This document shows, in pieces, positions 13,211 through 24,246 of a stretch of DNA of 64,000 nucleotides. The stretch is from positions 5,491,383 to 5,555,382 of the forward strand of contig NC_049979.1 of assembly GCF_000003815.2 (NCBI RefSeq), read 5' to 3'. Each line of letters starts with the position of its first letter. Position 1 is the first letter of the stretch. The notes below the pieces were generated by a model, which was given only the letters and a program-made list of their open reading frames with translations, did no database searches and was not told where the DNA came from. Both the position numbers and the translations under genes were made by a program. Origin of the DNA: Branchiostoma floridae (taxonomy: Eukaryota; Chordata; Leptocardii; Amphioxiformes; Branchiostomatidae).

Positions 13211-13632
13211 TAGGGGTGGGTACCGGTACAAAAAATTCAGGTCCAGGTCCGGTTCAGGTCCAGAGGATCAGGTTTCGGTCCGGACCTGAACCTGGACCTG
13301 AATCAGTATGTGAAAACTTGTGAATAGACAATACCCATGACAATGAGTCTATTCCGCCATGAATAAATCTGGTTGATGGAGTATTTGAGTCCCACTGGCG
13401 TTTTAAAATCCTACAAGGCTAACTGCCACTATACGATTGATTTAAAACTTGGAGATTACAATAAACTGGTCTCTACTTCGCTCTTGTTATTTTCTTCAAC
13501 CATCCCCAAACGTAGGTATAACATCCGGTCCACCATCCGGTCCACCGGTTTTTTACAGGTCCGGTTTTTCTGGACCGGTCCAATAAAAAAACGGTTTTCT
13601 ACCGGTACGATGTACCGGTACCGGCACCCCTA
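13211..13632. mobile_element. hAT-like MITE, TAGGGGTGGGTACCGGTAC ends
   Basis: The ends TAGGGGTGGGTACCGG and TACCGGCACCCCTA are inverted. The arms are rich in GGTCCAGGTCC and ACCGGTCC motifs. The octamer ATCTCAGT flanks it on both sides, with one extra T at the left, fitting an 8-bp target duplication. Other copies are at 51670-52096, 53216-53300 (partial) and 61413-62111. Confidence 0.75.
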
Positions 13633-14099
13633 ATCTCAGTGTTTTCAACTGCAAAGAACACTCATCAATATGCTGTAGAAAACTGCACAGGTGCACAACG
13701 CCACCTACCGACCTGTTAATTCATTGTAAATCTTCATTGACATCCGACAAGCATTGCCCTTATCCGCTCATCATCGGCTGATAACTTTACTTCTAATTTC
13801 AATTAAAAATGTGGAAAAGGAAGCGGCACCTTAAAAAGCTTCTTTTATTCGCATCTCCTCTAGTAGCAAAAAAAAAAAAATTAGTGACGTTCTGCTGTGG
13901 ACTCCCAAACATGGTCGTGCAAGCAGAGGTAGACGACGCAAAACATATCTACATCAACTTTGTGAAGGTACAGTGCTCGGCTGAAGATCTGCTCAAGGCT
14001 ATGAAGGATAGGGAAGGACGGAGGGAGAGAGAGCCATGTCCATCCGTGCAACTAGCACGCCCGGACGATGATGATGATGAAGAAAAATGTTGATTTCAG

Positions 14100-17000
14100 A
14101 CCATATGACAATAAGAAATGGACTAACAACAAACCACTCTCCAGACGGTTAGAGCACATCTGTGGGTCTAAAAGTCAACCGGAAATAGTTCAAAGGGACA
14201 CGCACGGTTTACCTGTGTGTAGTAATGTACAACATGGTAGGCTTTGATACTTTATATGCCCCACTGTGTTATCGATTAAGAAGCTGAAACGAAAAGAAGA
14301 AATAAGATACCGACAAAAGACACGGAAAAGCTCCCGGCATACTAAGCACATTGTAGTCGAAACCAGACTCACATAAAAGAATCGAAGCTTTTTCTTGTAT
14401 TATTCAACTAAGTAAAACATTAATTGCAGGAAACGAAAGTGTGCTTTGATTTTGTCGTGTCATCAATGACGAGTGCGGAAGTATGCACAGAAAGTTTGTT
14501 GACGCACAACAAAGACTATGAGTTCTAACAGTTAGCATCGGTATTCGAACTTTTATAGTATACCCGGCTTTTGGCACATGCCTAGACCTAACATTGTGTC
14601 CTGGTGTTTTATTTCTTGCTTGCTTAAACATTTCATTTCAAACCATCTGGATTGACAAAATTGTCATCTTAATGTTACTAATTTAGTAATTGCTCATCCT
14701 CAATCATCGCCAAGTATCAACCGTAGTCATCTTCATCATCATCATCTTTGTAAGGAGCTTGTCATTGCCATGACTGGGGACATTACCTTGCCATGACTTG
14801 AATACAATCTATAGGAACAGGAAACGGCGTGCTGTCTCAATATGTTACTAAGCCCTGGCAGATGAAACTATCAGTTCTGCTAGCTAGGTAACATTGCAGT
14901 GGTTGGATTTCTTCCATTCGGATTTCATTCTTGGTGCATCACGCATGAGTTGTTTACGTCAATGTGGTAATATCAGACAAACAGCCGGGGGAGGAAGATA
15001 GCTGTATACCGACCACCCTAAGCAATCACGACAAGAGGTGCGGTGACAAAAAAGCCAGTTAATGATTGACAGAGAGGGGCCGACCTGACGGAAGGGCCCG
15101 AGGGTTGAACGTCAGCAATCGCGAGCGTGCATCATCTCCACAGCGGGACTCCTGCGTTTCCAGAGACTCAACTGTGCCCTGCTGGTCGCGCTAACAAACC
15201 GAGAGGCTGGAGACAAATTACTGACTGGGGGATGGTTTTAGATGGGATCCATGTAGACTACATTTCGCCTGTCGCATCCGGCCGATGAGTAGCACTTAGG
15301 GGAGCTTTCAGCAGGTGGGTGGGTGTTATTCTGTAGAGGGCTGCTCGCCTTTGTATAGCAGGGGTACACCTGTACCAGGACGTTAGCAATGGGTGGAACA
15401 TAAAAGTGTTGTTGTGGGAGGCAACAGTGTTCCGAGAAAGGACATCTCTTCCTCCCATAACAAAAGCAATTCATACGGAATTCAGTGAGGGGGAGGGTTG
15501 TGCCTACGTAATTGTGTGTATTGATTTATTTACTGGTCATTCATAAATCTTCGGTGTACTTATCTCGTGTCACTAAACAAGCTATGAAGTCACGCCAAAG
15601 TCAAGTAGTATCTCTTTTTTCCCCGAGGAGGCGTGTGTAGGTGTTTCCAAGATTAGACGTTAGACAAGAACACGTTTTCCGAAGACCCCCGGAAGCAGCA
15701 CAATCGTTTGAACAGCGCCGTCTTTGGTAAGAGGGCATTTTCCATCTTCCTTATGTTGTATGATGCTTAAGTATCTAGAACTACGCGTTGTTGTTGTCTG
15801 AGTGTTTGCTCTCAGGTAGACTCATCCGTTTTGGTGAATGTTCTACTGAAAATGTCGTTCCATGTTTATGTTTAGAAGGCAAAACTGGGGGTCGGAAATT
15901 ATTCCACTCGAAGTAGTTTACACGTTATGTTGATGGGGAGTGTACAGTTCACATGTTACAATCACGACCATTCAATAGCACCTGTGCTGTCCGTGGGTGA
16001 ATAAACAAAAATCGTCCTGGCTGTTTATCCTTTAATTAGCAACGCAGGCTCTTTCAAAGACAACAGAATCTGAACTGAAGATAAGCACGCCCCATTCCTT
16101 CCCTGCTTTGTCACACGGCAAGCCGAGTTTGCCCATGTGGTCCCGTTTGAGACAGACTGAATCAATCCACTCGTCTCTTTTGTTGATGTTGACGTTTATG
16201 ACCCCCGTCTTGGGCGTTACCTGAGTTAACAGTTCCCCATTCACATGGTGCAGTCTACAATGGTCGTCTGTTGCGGGGCAGCAGCAAGATAAAATACGAC
16301 ACTGCTTCCTGTGTCTGTGGAGATACCAAACTCCCGCCTGGCCGATAGAAATAGCTAAGGGGACTTTGGCCAAGTTTAATAGGAATAAAAGCCTAATAGG
16401 AGTTGATGGGCCTAGGAGTGAACTGACTGGCTGGCGGTGAGGAGACTAAGGAAATAATACTGATGATAATAGTCCTCTGGCCGGCCGACTCCCCTAACGT
16501 ACTATTGACTCTATTTGTCCAATGTCTACTACTAGTATTAGACCACCGATCCGCGGAGCCTGGTAGAGGCTAGAGATGACTTGTCTGTTAACCCTTCGAA
16601 TTCGGGTGTGGAGAGGGGTCCAAAAATAGTATTCAACTAACCTTGTTTGGGGCTTTGTTATGAGTGTTGTTATAAACATTGCGAGGCGAAATATGAATAA
16701 ACACAATCCGCTTTAACGTCATGTCTTTTTTTGGCTTGGAAACCAGTCACAACAAAATCGGTAACAAGCAAACAACTTGCTGTAGGGAACAACAGAAAAA
16801 CACTAGTCGATGTATTTGACCAAACATACCGCCGTCCGTAGGAAGGAAGGCGTTTAAAGCTTATTTAATGGGTATATACAAAGATCAGGAGTGAATGAAA
16901 TGGTTTGTTGAAGGTTAAGGTAGCGATCGACGGGAGGATATTTTTAGATTACATTCCTCTCGCACGAGTGGTGCAAACGTCACTCTGGTGTCACAAAAAA

Positions 17001-17650
17001 TCACCAAGTACGGATACTTTGTGGCTTAGTTGCCCTGCCCAGGAAAACACACAACTCTACGTCGAGGAGCCAGGCTCCGCTAACTAGGTTTGGGGAGGCG
17101 CGGTGTGGAATTCCGGTCAAATTTCATCACGTCCGGCATGCAAAGTCTAACCCCACGGGTGCATAAAGTACACATATCCTTGATCCTCTCCGGCAAACAC
17201 ACAAACACACCTGTCGACAGGATACGAATGTGACCCGAAAACATCACGCATGGCCCATGCGTCATCATCCCGTGCTGACGGAGGCTGAACCAGGCGTGGT
17301 CGGGCGTGGAATGTGTTTTCAAAAGCACCATACAACAACCTAGGGAAATAAAGGAGGTTGGAGGGTTTAGGGAAAAGGTTAGGTTTAAGTTGAATCGAAA
17401 AAGTCACTATATTATTTTCAAAACTCAGTGTAGCAAATCGATTAGACCAGGGCAATTGTACTTTAAGTCTTAACGTTTTTATATAAATACTGTAAAGAGG
17501 AAAACAATGCCTGGCAGCGAGGGATGTTGTTTCTCAGTCATCATGGTGATGAGTGGACGTGAAGAGTGCCAATGTTGTAAGTCAACTTCAATGTAACCCA
17601 CGGTAACTAGGCAACCCGAGTTTATTCCTCCATCCTGTCTCATTACATCA
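14100..17650. other. Intergenic region upstream of GPA2
   Basis: No supported gene is present. A piece at about 16500-16565 (GAGCCTGGTAGAGGCTAG) matches one arm of the fold-back element at 25877-26182. A TATATAAAT motif is at 17480 and an acceptor-like pyrimidine tract plus CAG ends at 17657. GPA2 transcription could therefore begin here with a spliced 5' leader, but I cannot show it. Confidence 0.45.
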
Positions 17651-17702
17651 CCCCGCAGGAAGCCCAGACCAGTCAGGAGCCTAAGTCGTCAGAACGGGCA
17701 CG

Positions 17703-20286
17703 ATGCAGAGACTACTGCCGTGGGTCCTACTGCTGGCGATACTCCTGTCCTCATCAGACATGGGCAGGGCGCAGGCCCCCTGGTACAGGCCCGGCTGCCA
17801 TCTTGTTGGTGAGCGTTCACAAAATCTTTTCAATTTCTACGACACAATTCAATTTCTAAGTCATCTTCACAATTTTTTTCTAAGTTCATCTTCACATTTT
17901 TTAAAAAGTTCATCTTCTCAAATTTTTTTCAACGACACTGTTTCAAGTTAAACTTTTGTAAATACTATTACTTATTACTTACCATTACTTATAGCGAATC
18001 AGAAAAGCAATTGTACTTAAATCTATTTTATCTTAGCCTGGTATCCAGTCGTATTATAGCTCCCGAATCTCTTCTGTCCTTTCGACAAATAGAAGAACTT
18101 TATTGCGCAACGATCGTACACGGTACAATGTATGGCAAAAAAAAAGAAGAAACAAACTATCCTACGTGATTACTAAAATAAGTATTAAACATAGTACATA
18201 TGCAGATTATGAATATAATAGGACAGAAGAGACTCGCGATCGGGAGCTATAGTACGGCTGGATACCAGGCTAATTCTATCTTATATCATGTCACTTTCAG
18301 CAGACGTCATCGGTGTCAAGACTGTGGTTGAAGCAGACAAATTGACAAGGCAACAGTGTTCAAACATCAACAGTTTTTCCCTCTCTTATTTTATCTTGAA
18401 TTATTTTCCCACTTTCCCACAGGAGTTGATAAGACCGTGGAGGTGCCTGGGTGCCAGAGACAGACAGTCCGAGTGAACGCCTGTAGAGGCTACTGTGAGT
18501 CCATAGCCTTCCCGTCCTCTGGCACCACACGGCAGGGCTCCAGTGGGAACCACGTCATCACGTCCAGAGCAACCTGCTGCGACATCGCCTCCACACACGT
18601 GGTAAGGCAGCTTCTGTATCCAATGTCATTGTCTTTACGTCATTGTGTCGTAATCTGTTCATAGTTGATCCTTTACATGCACTTTTCCTTGTTGGCTTAT
18701 TCCGATGGAGTGCCTTGACTTGTAATGATGATAGGTTGAGAGAAAAAAAGCGACCATCATTTCTGAGAAACGACGCGGTCGTGATCCTGACTAATAACTT
18801 GATCGCTAACGCGTCCGACATCAGATTAATATTTACCTCCATGAAAAATGGAGGTATAATTTTTGGTGTGTGTGTCTGTGTGTCTGATTGTGTGTCTGGA
18901 TGGATTGCGATGACATGCGTGTAGATGTTGTGAAGACGAAGGTCAATGTCAATTTTGGGCCCCCTTGTATGTAACCTAGGTACTGCAGCAGAACAAGGAA
19001 CAAGGACAAGGTGAACAAGGACAAGGTGATATATGTTTGGGCCCCCTTTCAGATTGCTCTGGTTGAGACAGATTCCACAACCTGCAATGTTTAGTGCCTT
19101 GGCCACATGCTGGCTACATACAGATTTCGACGTCGTTGGATTGCCCAGGGTTCATATCTGAGGATTTCCTATAAGATAAACTACTTCCATTCAGTTGTGC
19201 GTCTTATCAATGCACAGCCATTATAGTTTGCGTCTTGGTTCTACTGCAAAAAGTTTGCCATTTATTACACCAGCCACGTAATGACGTCAGAGCATATTGA
19301 CGTCATTTGAGTTGAGGCACGTCAATGACTAGCCGTGGTAACGTAACCTTTTGTACACTTTTCTTGTGTGTCTAGGTAACAGTGTCAGTGCAATCAGTAA
19401 TGTATTGTCGTTGCAATGTTGTTTATCACCATCTACAAAGGTCTCCGGGAATTTTTTACAGAGATGTTAACAGAGGTTCATCGAATATATTGACGTCATT
19501 TGAGTTGAATCACGTCACGGAGTAGCCGTGGTAACTTTACCTTTTGTACATTCTTCTTGTGTGTCTACTTAACAGAGCAATCAGCAATGTATTGTCGTTG
19601 GAATGTTGTTTATCACTCTACAAAGGTCCAAATGACAGAGGTGTTAACAGAGCTTCATCGATCCATCGACATTGCATTTCATGATGTTTGGTTCTTAAGC
19701 AGCTTGTTAACATCAACAGACAAACTTGAGTCTCACGGATGTATGCATTGTCTTAATCGTTTTCGGACAGGTTAACCTGACAGAAATTCACCTATATTGT
19801 CTGCATACGATGCAGATGCAGAGTCTTTTAAGATTAAAATCTCTAAATAGATCCTACGGTAGCATAAGATAGTATCAAAAGCTACCAGAGGAGTGCAGTC
19901 GGTCCAGGAGTGTGTTTGGCTACCTACATGGCAAGTGTACACCTCTTGCATTGGCTGAATACACCCCTTGTCCAGTTTAGTACTATCTTATGCCATCGTA
20001 GGATCTGCTTGGAGATTAGCAGAATGTCATAAAATGAAATTGACCGATGGATTGCCTAGTCACGCACCGGGTACGAGGCATCAATTTTTCAGTCAGCAAA
20101 CCAATCCAATGAAATGAAAATACTAAAAAGTGCTAGTAACGATTTTCATTCTCCGATTACTGATATTTTCTTCCCACTGTTTCCCACCAGGTGAACTTCT
20201 CGCTGCGCTGCGGAAATCTGCTGGTCCCCAAAACCCTGTACTCGGCAGCCAGCTGCTCCTGTAGCATCTGCGACGATAACCAGTGA
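17703..20286 (+). CDS. GPA2: Glycoprotein hormone alpha-2 (thyrostimulin alpha subunit)
   Basis: Three exons, 17703-17808, 18423-18601 and 20191-20286, join in phase to encode 126 residues. Residues 1 to about 24 form a signal peptide (MQRLLPWVLLLAILLSSSDM), followed by the mature start QAPWYRPGCHLVG. The cystine-knot core shows PGCHL, PGCQRQ, NACRGYCESIAFPS, ATCCDI, LRCGN and CSCSICDD: ten cysteines, the number and order seen in human GPHA2. NFS near the start of exon 3 is a potential N-glycosylation site. In the known family GPA2 is secreted and pairs with GPB5 to form thyrostimulin, a ligand of TSHR/LGR1-type receptors. The GPB5 gene lies convergently at 26184-28320, which supports the assignment. 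The stop codon is TGA at 20284. Confidence 0.95.
18034..18272. mobile_element. MITE in GPA2 intron 1 (TAGCCTGG...CCAGGCTA)
   Basis: Long inverted ends (TAGCCTGGTATCCAGTCGTA and its inverse), extending through GAGCTATA-like sequence, are flanked by ATTTTATCT and ATTCTATCT. These match at 8 of 9 positions and fit a 9-bp target duplication. The interior carries a TTTATTGCGCAAC...ATGTATGGCAAAA segment shared with the repeat beginning near 26400. Confidence 0.7.
18826..18905. repeat. Hairpin plus TG-rich microsatellite
   Basis: ACCTCCATGAAAAATGGAGG forms a small hairpin and is followed by a TGTGTGTGTCTGTGTGTCTG tract. It lies in GPA2 intron 2 and is non-coding. Confidence 0.5.
19282..19305. promoter_or_regulatory. 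Two perfect CRE motifs (TGACGTCA) in GPA2 intron 2
   Basis: TGACGTCA occurs at 19282-19289 and 19298-19305, 16 bp start to start. Further perfect copies are at 19491-19498, 21725-21732 and 21910-21917 within a tandem repeat. CREB/ATF proteins bind this octamer in animals; activity here is inferred. Confidence 0.4.
19298..19680. repeat. Tandem repeat, about 185-bp units, in GPA2 intron 2
   Basis: Units share ATTGTCGTTGCAATGTTGTT (starts near 19403 and 19589), a GTTAACAGAGGTTCATCGA segment, TGACGTCATTTGAGTTGA, and a GTAGCCGTGGTAAC segment. The same array with at least three units (starts near 21644, 21829 and 22012) appears in the duplicate contig. Confidence 0.75.
19838..20017. mobile_element. 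MITE with GATCCTACGGTAGCAT ends
   Basis: Inverted ends (AGATCCTACGGTAGCATAAG and its inverse TTATGCCATCGTAGGATCT) lie about 175 bp before GPA2 exon 3. Related copies are at 22250-22434 and 59431-59593. Confidence 0.65.
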
Positions 20287-20621
20287 CGTCATAGATGACC
20301 AGCAACAAGAAGAACCTTGCAGAAGCTTGTAGTCTTCATGGTCAGAAGATACTATTTTCACGACTCGTTTCAAAGATTTATTAATCGCTTAAAATATTGG
20401 CTCACAAAGTGTGAGTTACAGAAAATGTTCTAGTGTTATTCAAACGGCAATTACATGACGCAACAGAATTAATACAAGAGCCGTACAGGCCATTTTGTTG
20501 GTTGGCAACTACAATGAGGAAATGCCTATTCCGATGATGAGGCGTGTCGCCCTTGGGATGTAAAGTGGTAGGGATTGAAAGGAGGACAGTTGCAGAAACT
20601 TCGTCCAGAGCCCATACAGGA

Positions 20622-20627
20622 AATAAA
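20622..20627 (+). terminator. Candidate GPA2 polyadenylation signal
   Basis: AATAAA lies about 335 bp after the GPA2 stop codon and is the first such hexamer I noticed. Another (ACAATAAAGG) lies near 20886. Usage is unproven. Confidence 0.3.
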
Positions 20628-21137
20628 GACTATACGGAGAAATGCTTGTTGCAGCAGATCGTCGTTCTTTCGGGTTACACCTGTATGTAAGTTAGACACA
20701 CACGTTAGCTCCGACATCCACTCAAAACCTTGCCTGGGTACCATCCAATCATTAGACTTTGTAGTTGCATATAGTAAGATAACACGTTCTTGCAACACTA
20801 GTACTAGTACTTGAACTTAGATCATTCAGAAACTCAGAACTTTATCATCTTGACCTGTACTTAGCTTCTGAGAGTAGAAACGTACAATAAAGGTCTTAAG
20901 ATCTTCTTCATTCATTCATCCATTATCACCTAGCCCCGGTAGTTATCGAATGGTACCCAGGCCACTCATAGCCACTAAGTGGGTCTTAGTATCCATAAAT
21001 TACTTTCATGACCAAAGTGGTATTCCACACATGTACCGGGACTAATATTCCTACCTACATACTTAATGTCCAATTCACCAGACTAATGATGAATAAGGTC
21101 GATAGCTGATCCTTTAGGCCTAGGTATCAATTCCCAA

Positions 21138-21292
21138 CCCGGGCACGGCCGGGTAGCTTTCGGAAACGAAAAATATGATAAGAAAGGCAAGAAAACACAC
21201 ATATTTTAAAAGAAATTAGGAGCATAATTTGTATATATTCTTTGGAAGGAACTTTTATTTTTCGTTTCCGCAAACATCCCGGCCGTGCCCCG
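21138..21292. mobile_element. Fold-back element, CCCGGGCACGGCCGGG ends
   Basis: The left arm (GGGCACGGCCGGGTAGCTTT, then CGGAAACGAAAAATAT) is mirrored by the right arm (ATTTTTCGTTTCCGCAAACA, then CCCGGCCGTGCCCCG). It is a short non-coding hairpin between GPA2 and the gap at 21544. Confidence 0.6.
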
Positions 21293-21543
21293 TTTCGGAA
21301 ATGTGACCTAAGCCGAACTCTGCACGTTTGCTTAAATGAAACAAGAAAGCTTTTAAAAAAAGCTGGCCGGGGCGCATTTGGAAGGACTACCTCAAAATTT
21401 CATGTTGTGTTCCAGTAAAATGTGCATCATTATTAAACTAGAAGTTTATATCTAAAATCTATGGGAAGTTGGCTGGAAACCTTTTGTCACTGGTATAATT
21501 GGATTTTCCGGCGTACTTTTGTGGGCGGAATTGTATCCCTTGT

Positions 21544-21643
21544 NNNNNNNNNNNNNNNNNNNNNNNNNNNNNNNNNNNNNNNNNNNNNNNNNNNNNNNNN
21601 NNNNNNNNNNNNNNNNNNNNNNNNNNNNNNNNNNNNNNNNNNN
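21544..21643. other. Assembly gap of exactly 100 N
   Basis: A run of exactly 100 N is the usual placeholder for a gap of unknown size. It forms the left border of the contig carrying the duplicate GPA2 exon. Confidence 0.9.
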
Positions 21644-22824
21644 ATTGTCGTTGCAATGTTGTTTATCACCGTTTACAAAGGTCCTGGAATGACAGAGATG
21701 TTAACAGAGGTTTATCGAACATATTGACGTCATTTAAGTTGAAGCACGTCACGGACTATCCGTGGTAACTTTACCTTTTGTACATTCTTCTTTTATGTCT
21801 ACTTAACAGAGCAATCAGTAATGTATTGTCGTTGCAATGTTGTTTATCGCCGTCTACAAAGGTAGGTCCCGGAATGACAAATATGTTAACAGAGGTTCAT
21901 CGAAAATATTGACGTCATTTGAGTTGAATCACGTCACGGAGTAGCCGTGGTAACTTACCTTTCGTACATTCTTCTTCTGTGTCTACTTAACAGAGAAATC
22001 GGCAATGTATTGCCGTTACAATGTTGTTTATCACTCTACAAAAGTCCAAATGACAGAGGTGTTAACAGAGGTTCATCGATCGATGATATACACATCGACA
22101 TTGCATTCCAAGATGTTTGGTTCTTTAAGCAGCTTGTTAACATCAACATACAAACATGAGTCTCACGGATGTATGCACTGTCTTAATCGTTTTCGGGCAG
22201 GTTAACTTGATAGAAATTCACCGACTTTGTCTGCATAGCATGCAGCGTCTTAATCTCTAAGCAGATCCTACGGTAGCATAATATAGTATCAAAACCTGAC
22301 AGAGGAGTGAAGCCGGCCCAGGAGTGTGTTTGGATACCTACATGGCAAATGTACACCTCTTGCATTGGCTGAATACACCCCTTGTCCAGTTTAGTACTAT
22401 CTTATGCCATCGTAGGATCTGCTTGGGGATTAGCAGAATGTCATAAAATGAAATTGACCGATGGATTGCCTAGTCACGCACCGGGTACGAGGCATCAATT
22501 TTTCAGTCAGCAAACCAATCCAATGAAATGAAAATACTAAAAAGTGCTAATAACGATTTTCATTCTCCGGTTACTGATATTTTCTTCCCACTGTTTCCCA
22601 CCAGGTGAACTTCTCGTTGCGCTGCGGAAACCTGCTGGTCCCCAAAACCCTCTACTCGGCAGCCAGCTGCTCCTGTAGCATCTGCGACGATAACCAGTGA
22701 CTTCACAGCTGACCAACCGAAAGTAACACTCGGCAAGGAGAACCTCAGTGCAGAAGCTTGTAGTCTTCATGGTCAGAAGATAGTATTTTCACGACTCGTT
22801 TCAAAGATTTATTAATCGCTCAAA
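21644..22824 (+). repeat. Isolated contig duplicating GPA2 intron 2 to 3' flank (probable second haplotype)
   Basis: This 1181-bp segment lies between two 100-N gaps. It repeats 19403-20370 in the same order: CRE tandem units, the GATCCTACGG MITE, the intron end and GPA2 exon 3, then the 3' flank up to TTCAAAGATTTATTAATCGC. Differences are scattered substitutions and small indels, plus one more tandem unit. That pattern fits an allelic copy placed in series by the assembler. Confidence 0.75.
22605..22700 (+). pseudogene. Second copy of GPA2 exon 3
   Basis: It is preceded by the same CCCACCAG acceptor and encodes the same 31 residues (from VNFSLRCGNLLV to the CDDNQ end) and a TGA stop. Three nucleotide differences from 20191-20286 within the exon are all synonymous (a Leu, an Asn and a Leu codon). 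It has no exon 1 or 2 of its own. It is either an allelic copy or a tandem alternative last exon; it is labelled pseudogene only because it is not a complete gene. Confidence 0.7.
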
Positions 22825-22924
22825 NNNNNNNNNNNNNNNNNNNNNNNNNNNNNNNNNNNNNNNNNNNNNNNNNNNNNNNNNNNNNNNNNNNNNNNNNNNN
22901 NNNNNNNNNNNNNNNNNNNNNNNN
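22825..22924. other. Assembly gap of exactly 100 N
   Basis: This is the right border of the contig carrying the duplicate GPA2 exon. Confidence 0.9.
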
Positions 22925-23199
22925 TAGATTTCAGCAGAAGAAGTATAAATGTGTACTGTGTAAAATCTTATTGAGTACAGACTTTTGCTAGCTGTAAGTT
23001 TCTGTATATTACTGTGTCACTTGTATATATAGCAGAGAACAGTCTAAGGCGTCACTGAAACAGAAAGAAAATATTGTCTTGATCACATAACATCTTACTA
23101 GTACCAACAAAAAGCAAAAATCTACAAAAGTTCAGGTGTGACATCTTGCCAACTGCTTTGCTGATTGTTTAACAGTTAGCTACAATCCGTTGTTTTCTA

Positions 23200-23720
23200 C
23201 TATTCTTTGGAAATGTATGTTTTAATGTATTAGAATCCGATCCATCTTTTCAACTTGTACGATATTTTTACAATCAAAAATGCCCTGCATAATGCCTCGC
23301 ATCGGCTCAAGCACAGTGCACCATTAAACTATCTAAATTCTCGTCAATCCCCACACACTGGTTTTACTAAAAAAACTATATACCGTTCCTTGGAAATATG
23401 TTTCAATGTGTCCGAATTCATGATCACTATCTTTCCAAATTGTACGTTACTCTTACGATCGAAAATGTCCTGCAGGACCTCCTGCAGCTGCATATATAGA
23501 CGCACGCCCCCCTCCCACCCGCACGTAAACTGTTCCAATCGTTGCACAATAAACTTGACTGTATACCCTCCACAAAATCTTTCGTCAAATGTCGTGCTCA
23601 TTTTACTCACATGACACTACGCCTTAGAATGTAATGTTATATTTTAATACATCCGAATTCCAGAAAGATAACTTTACAAACTGTACCAATTTCTGTACGA
23701 TAAAAATCTCACCTCCTCCG
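23200..23720. repeat. Three diverged tandem units between GPA2 and GPB5
   Basis: A motif order of TTGGAAATRTGTTT, then GAATYC, then an AACTTGTACGATA-like block, then ATCGAAAATGYCCTGCA recurs near 23205, 23390 and 23625 with considerable divergence. Open frames across it (for example 23255-23614) have no recognisable domain and I do not call them coding. Confidence 0.5.
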
Positions 23721-23732
23721 CACCGTCAACGC

Positions 23733-23958
23733 CCGTGAGGGTATTTACCGGAATAACCCGAAATGACCCGGAATAACCCGGAATAACCGTAATATTTCTT
23801 GTTCCCATGGCCATATATACATTATTTTATGCCAAAATATTGCATTCTGCGATCTTAACTTATCAAAGCACACTGTATTTCGGTAGCTTTCATCCTTTAT
23901 TAAGGTTATTCCGGGTTATTCCGGGTTATTCCGGGTTATTCCGCTAAATACCCGGACC
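23733..23958. mobile_element. Fold-back element whose arms are GGAATAACCCG tandem repeats
   Basis: The left arm has several GGAATAACCCG-type units after GTATTTACC. The right arm has GGTTATTCCG units before GCTAAATACCCGGACCCG. The outer flanks CCCGTGAGGGTATTTACC and TAAATACCCGGACCCG are also inverted. It is non-coding. Confidence 0.65.
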
Positions 23959-24128
23959 CGTCAACGCTATCGCAAAATGAACCGTGCGATTTAACGACAA
24001 CTCCTCAAATGTTACATGACCAGTGTTTTACTGCAAATCAAGAAACATTTTCCTTTCCTAGACTTTGCTAATGAGCGCTGCAATGTTTTCTGTACGAGTA
24101 GAGGTCATGGATAAACAGTATTCTTACA

Positions 24129-24246
24129 ACGTTTATTTGAAGGGCTAAGAAGGGCTGAGAATTGTCGTAAAAACGCACGGTACATTGCGTTTATTTGAAG
24201 GGCTGAGAAGGGCTGAGAATTGTCGTAAAAACGCACGGTACATTTT
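24129..24246. repeat. Two-copy direct tandem repeat, about 59 bp
   Basis: GTTTATTTGAAGGGCT, then GAGAATTGTCGTAAAAACGC and ACGGTACATT, occurs twice in a row with one or two differences. Confidence 0.8.

Noticed and set aside
13809-14093. 94-codon plus-strand open frame ending in an acidic run
   Set aside because: The acidic tail comes from a GATGATGAT repeat and the Lys run from an A-tract; I see no family similarity and no promoter or splice context.
16032-16373. 113-codon minus-strand open frame with several cysteines
   Set aside because: No recognisable domain, no signal peptide and no exon partners; an open frame of this length is expected by chance in 64 kb.
17480-17488. TATATAAAT as the GPA2 TATA box
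   Set aside because: It lies about 220 bp before the ATG, and an acceptor-like CAG at 17657 suggests the leader may be spliced; such motifs are common in AT-rich DNA.
18558-19106. 182-codon minus-strand open frame
   Set aside because: It overlaps GPA2 exon 2 on the opposite strand and a CA-rich hairpin repeat; there is no homology.
23255-23614. Open frames of 88 and 119 codons on both strands
   Set aside because: They lie across diverged tandem repeat units and have no domain.
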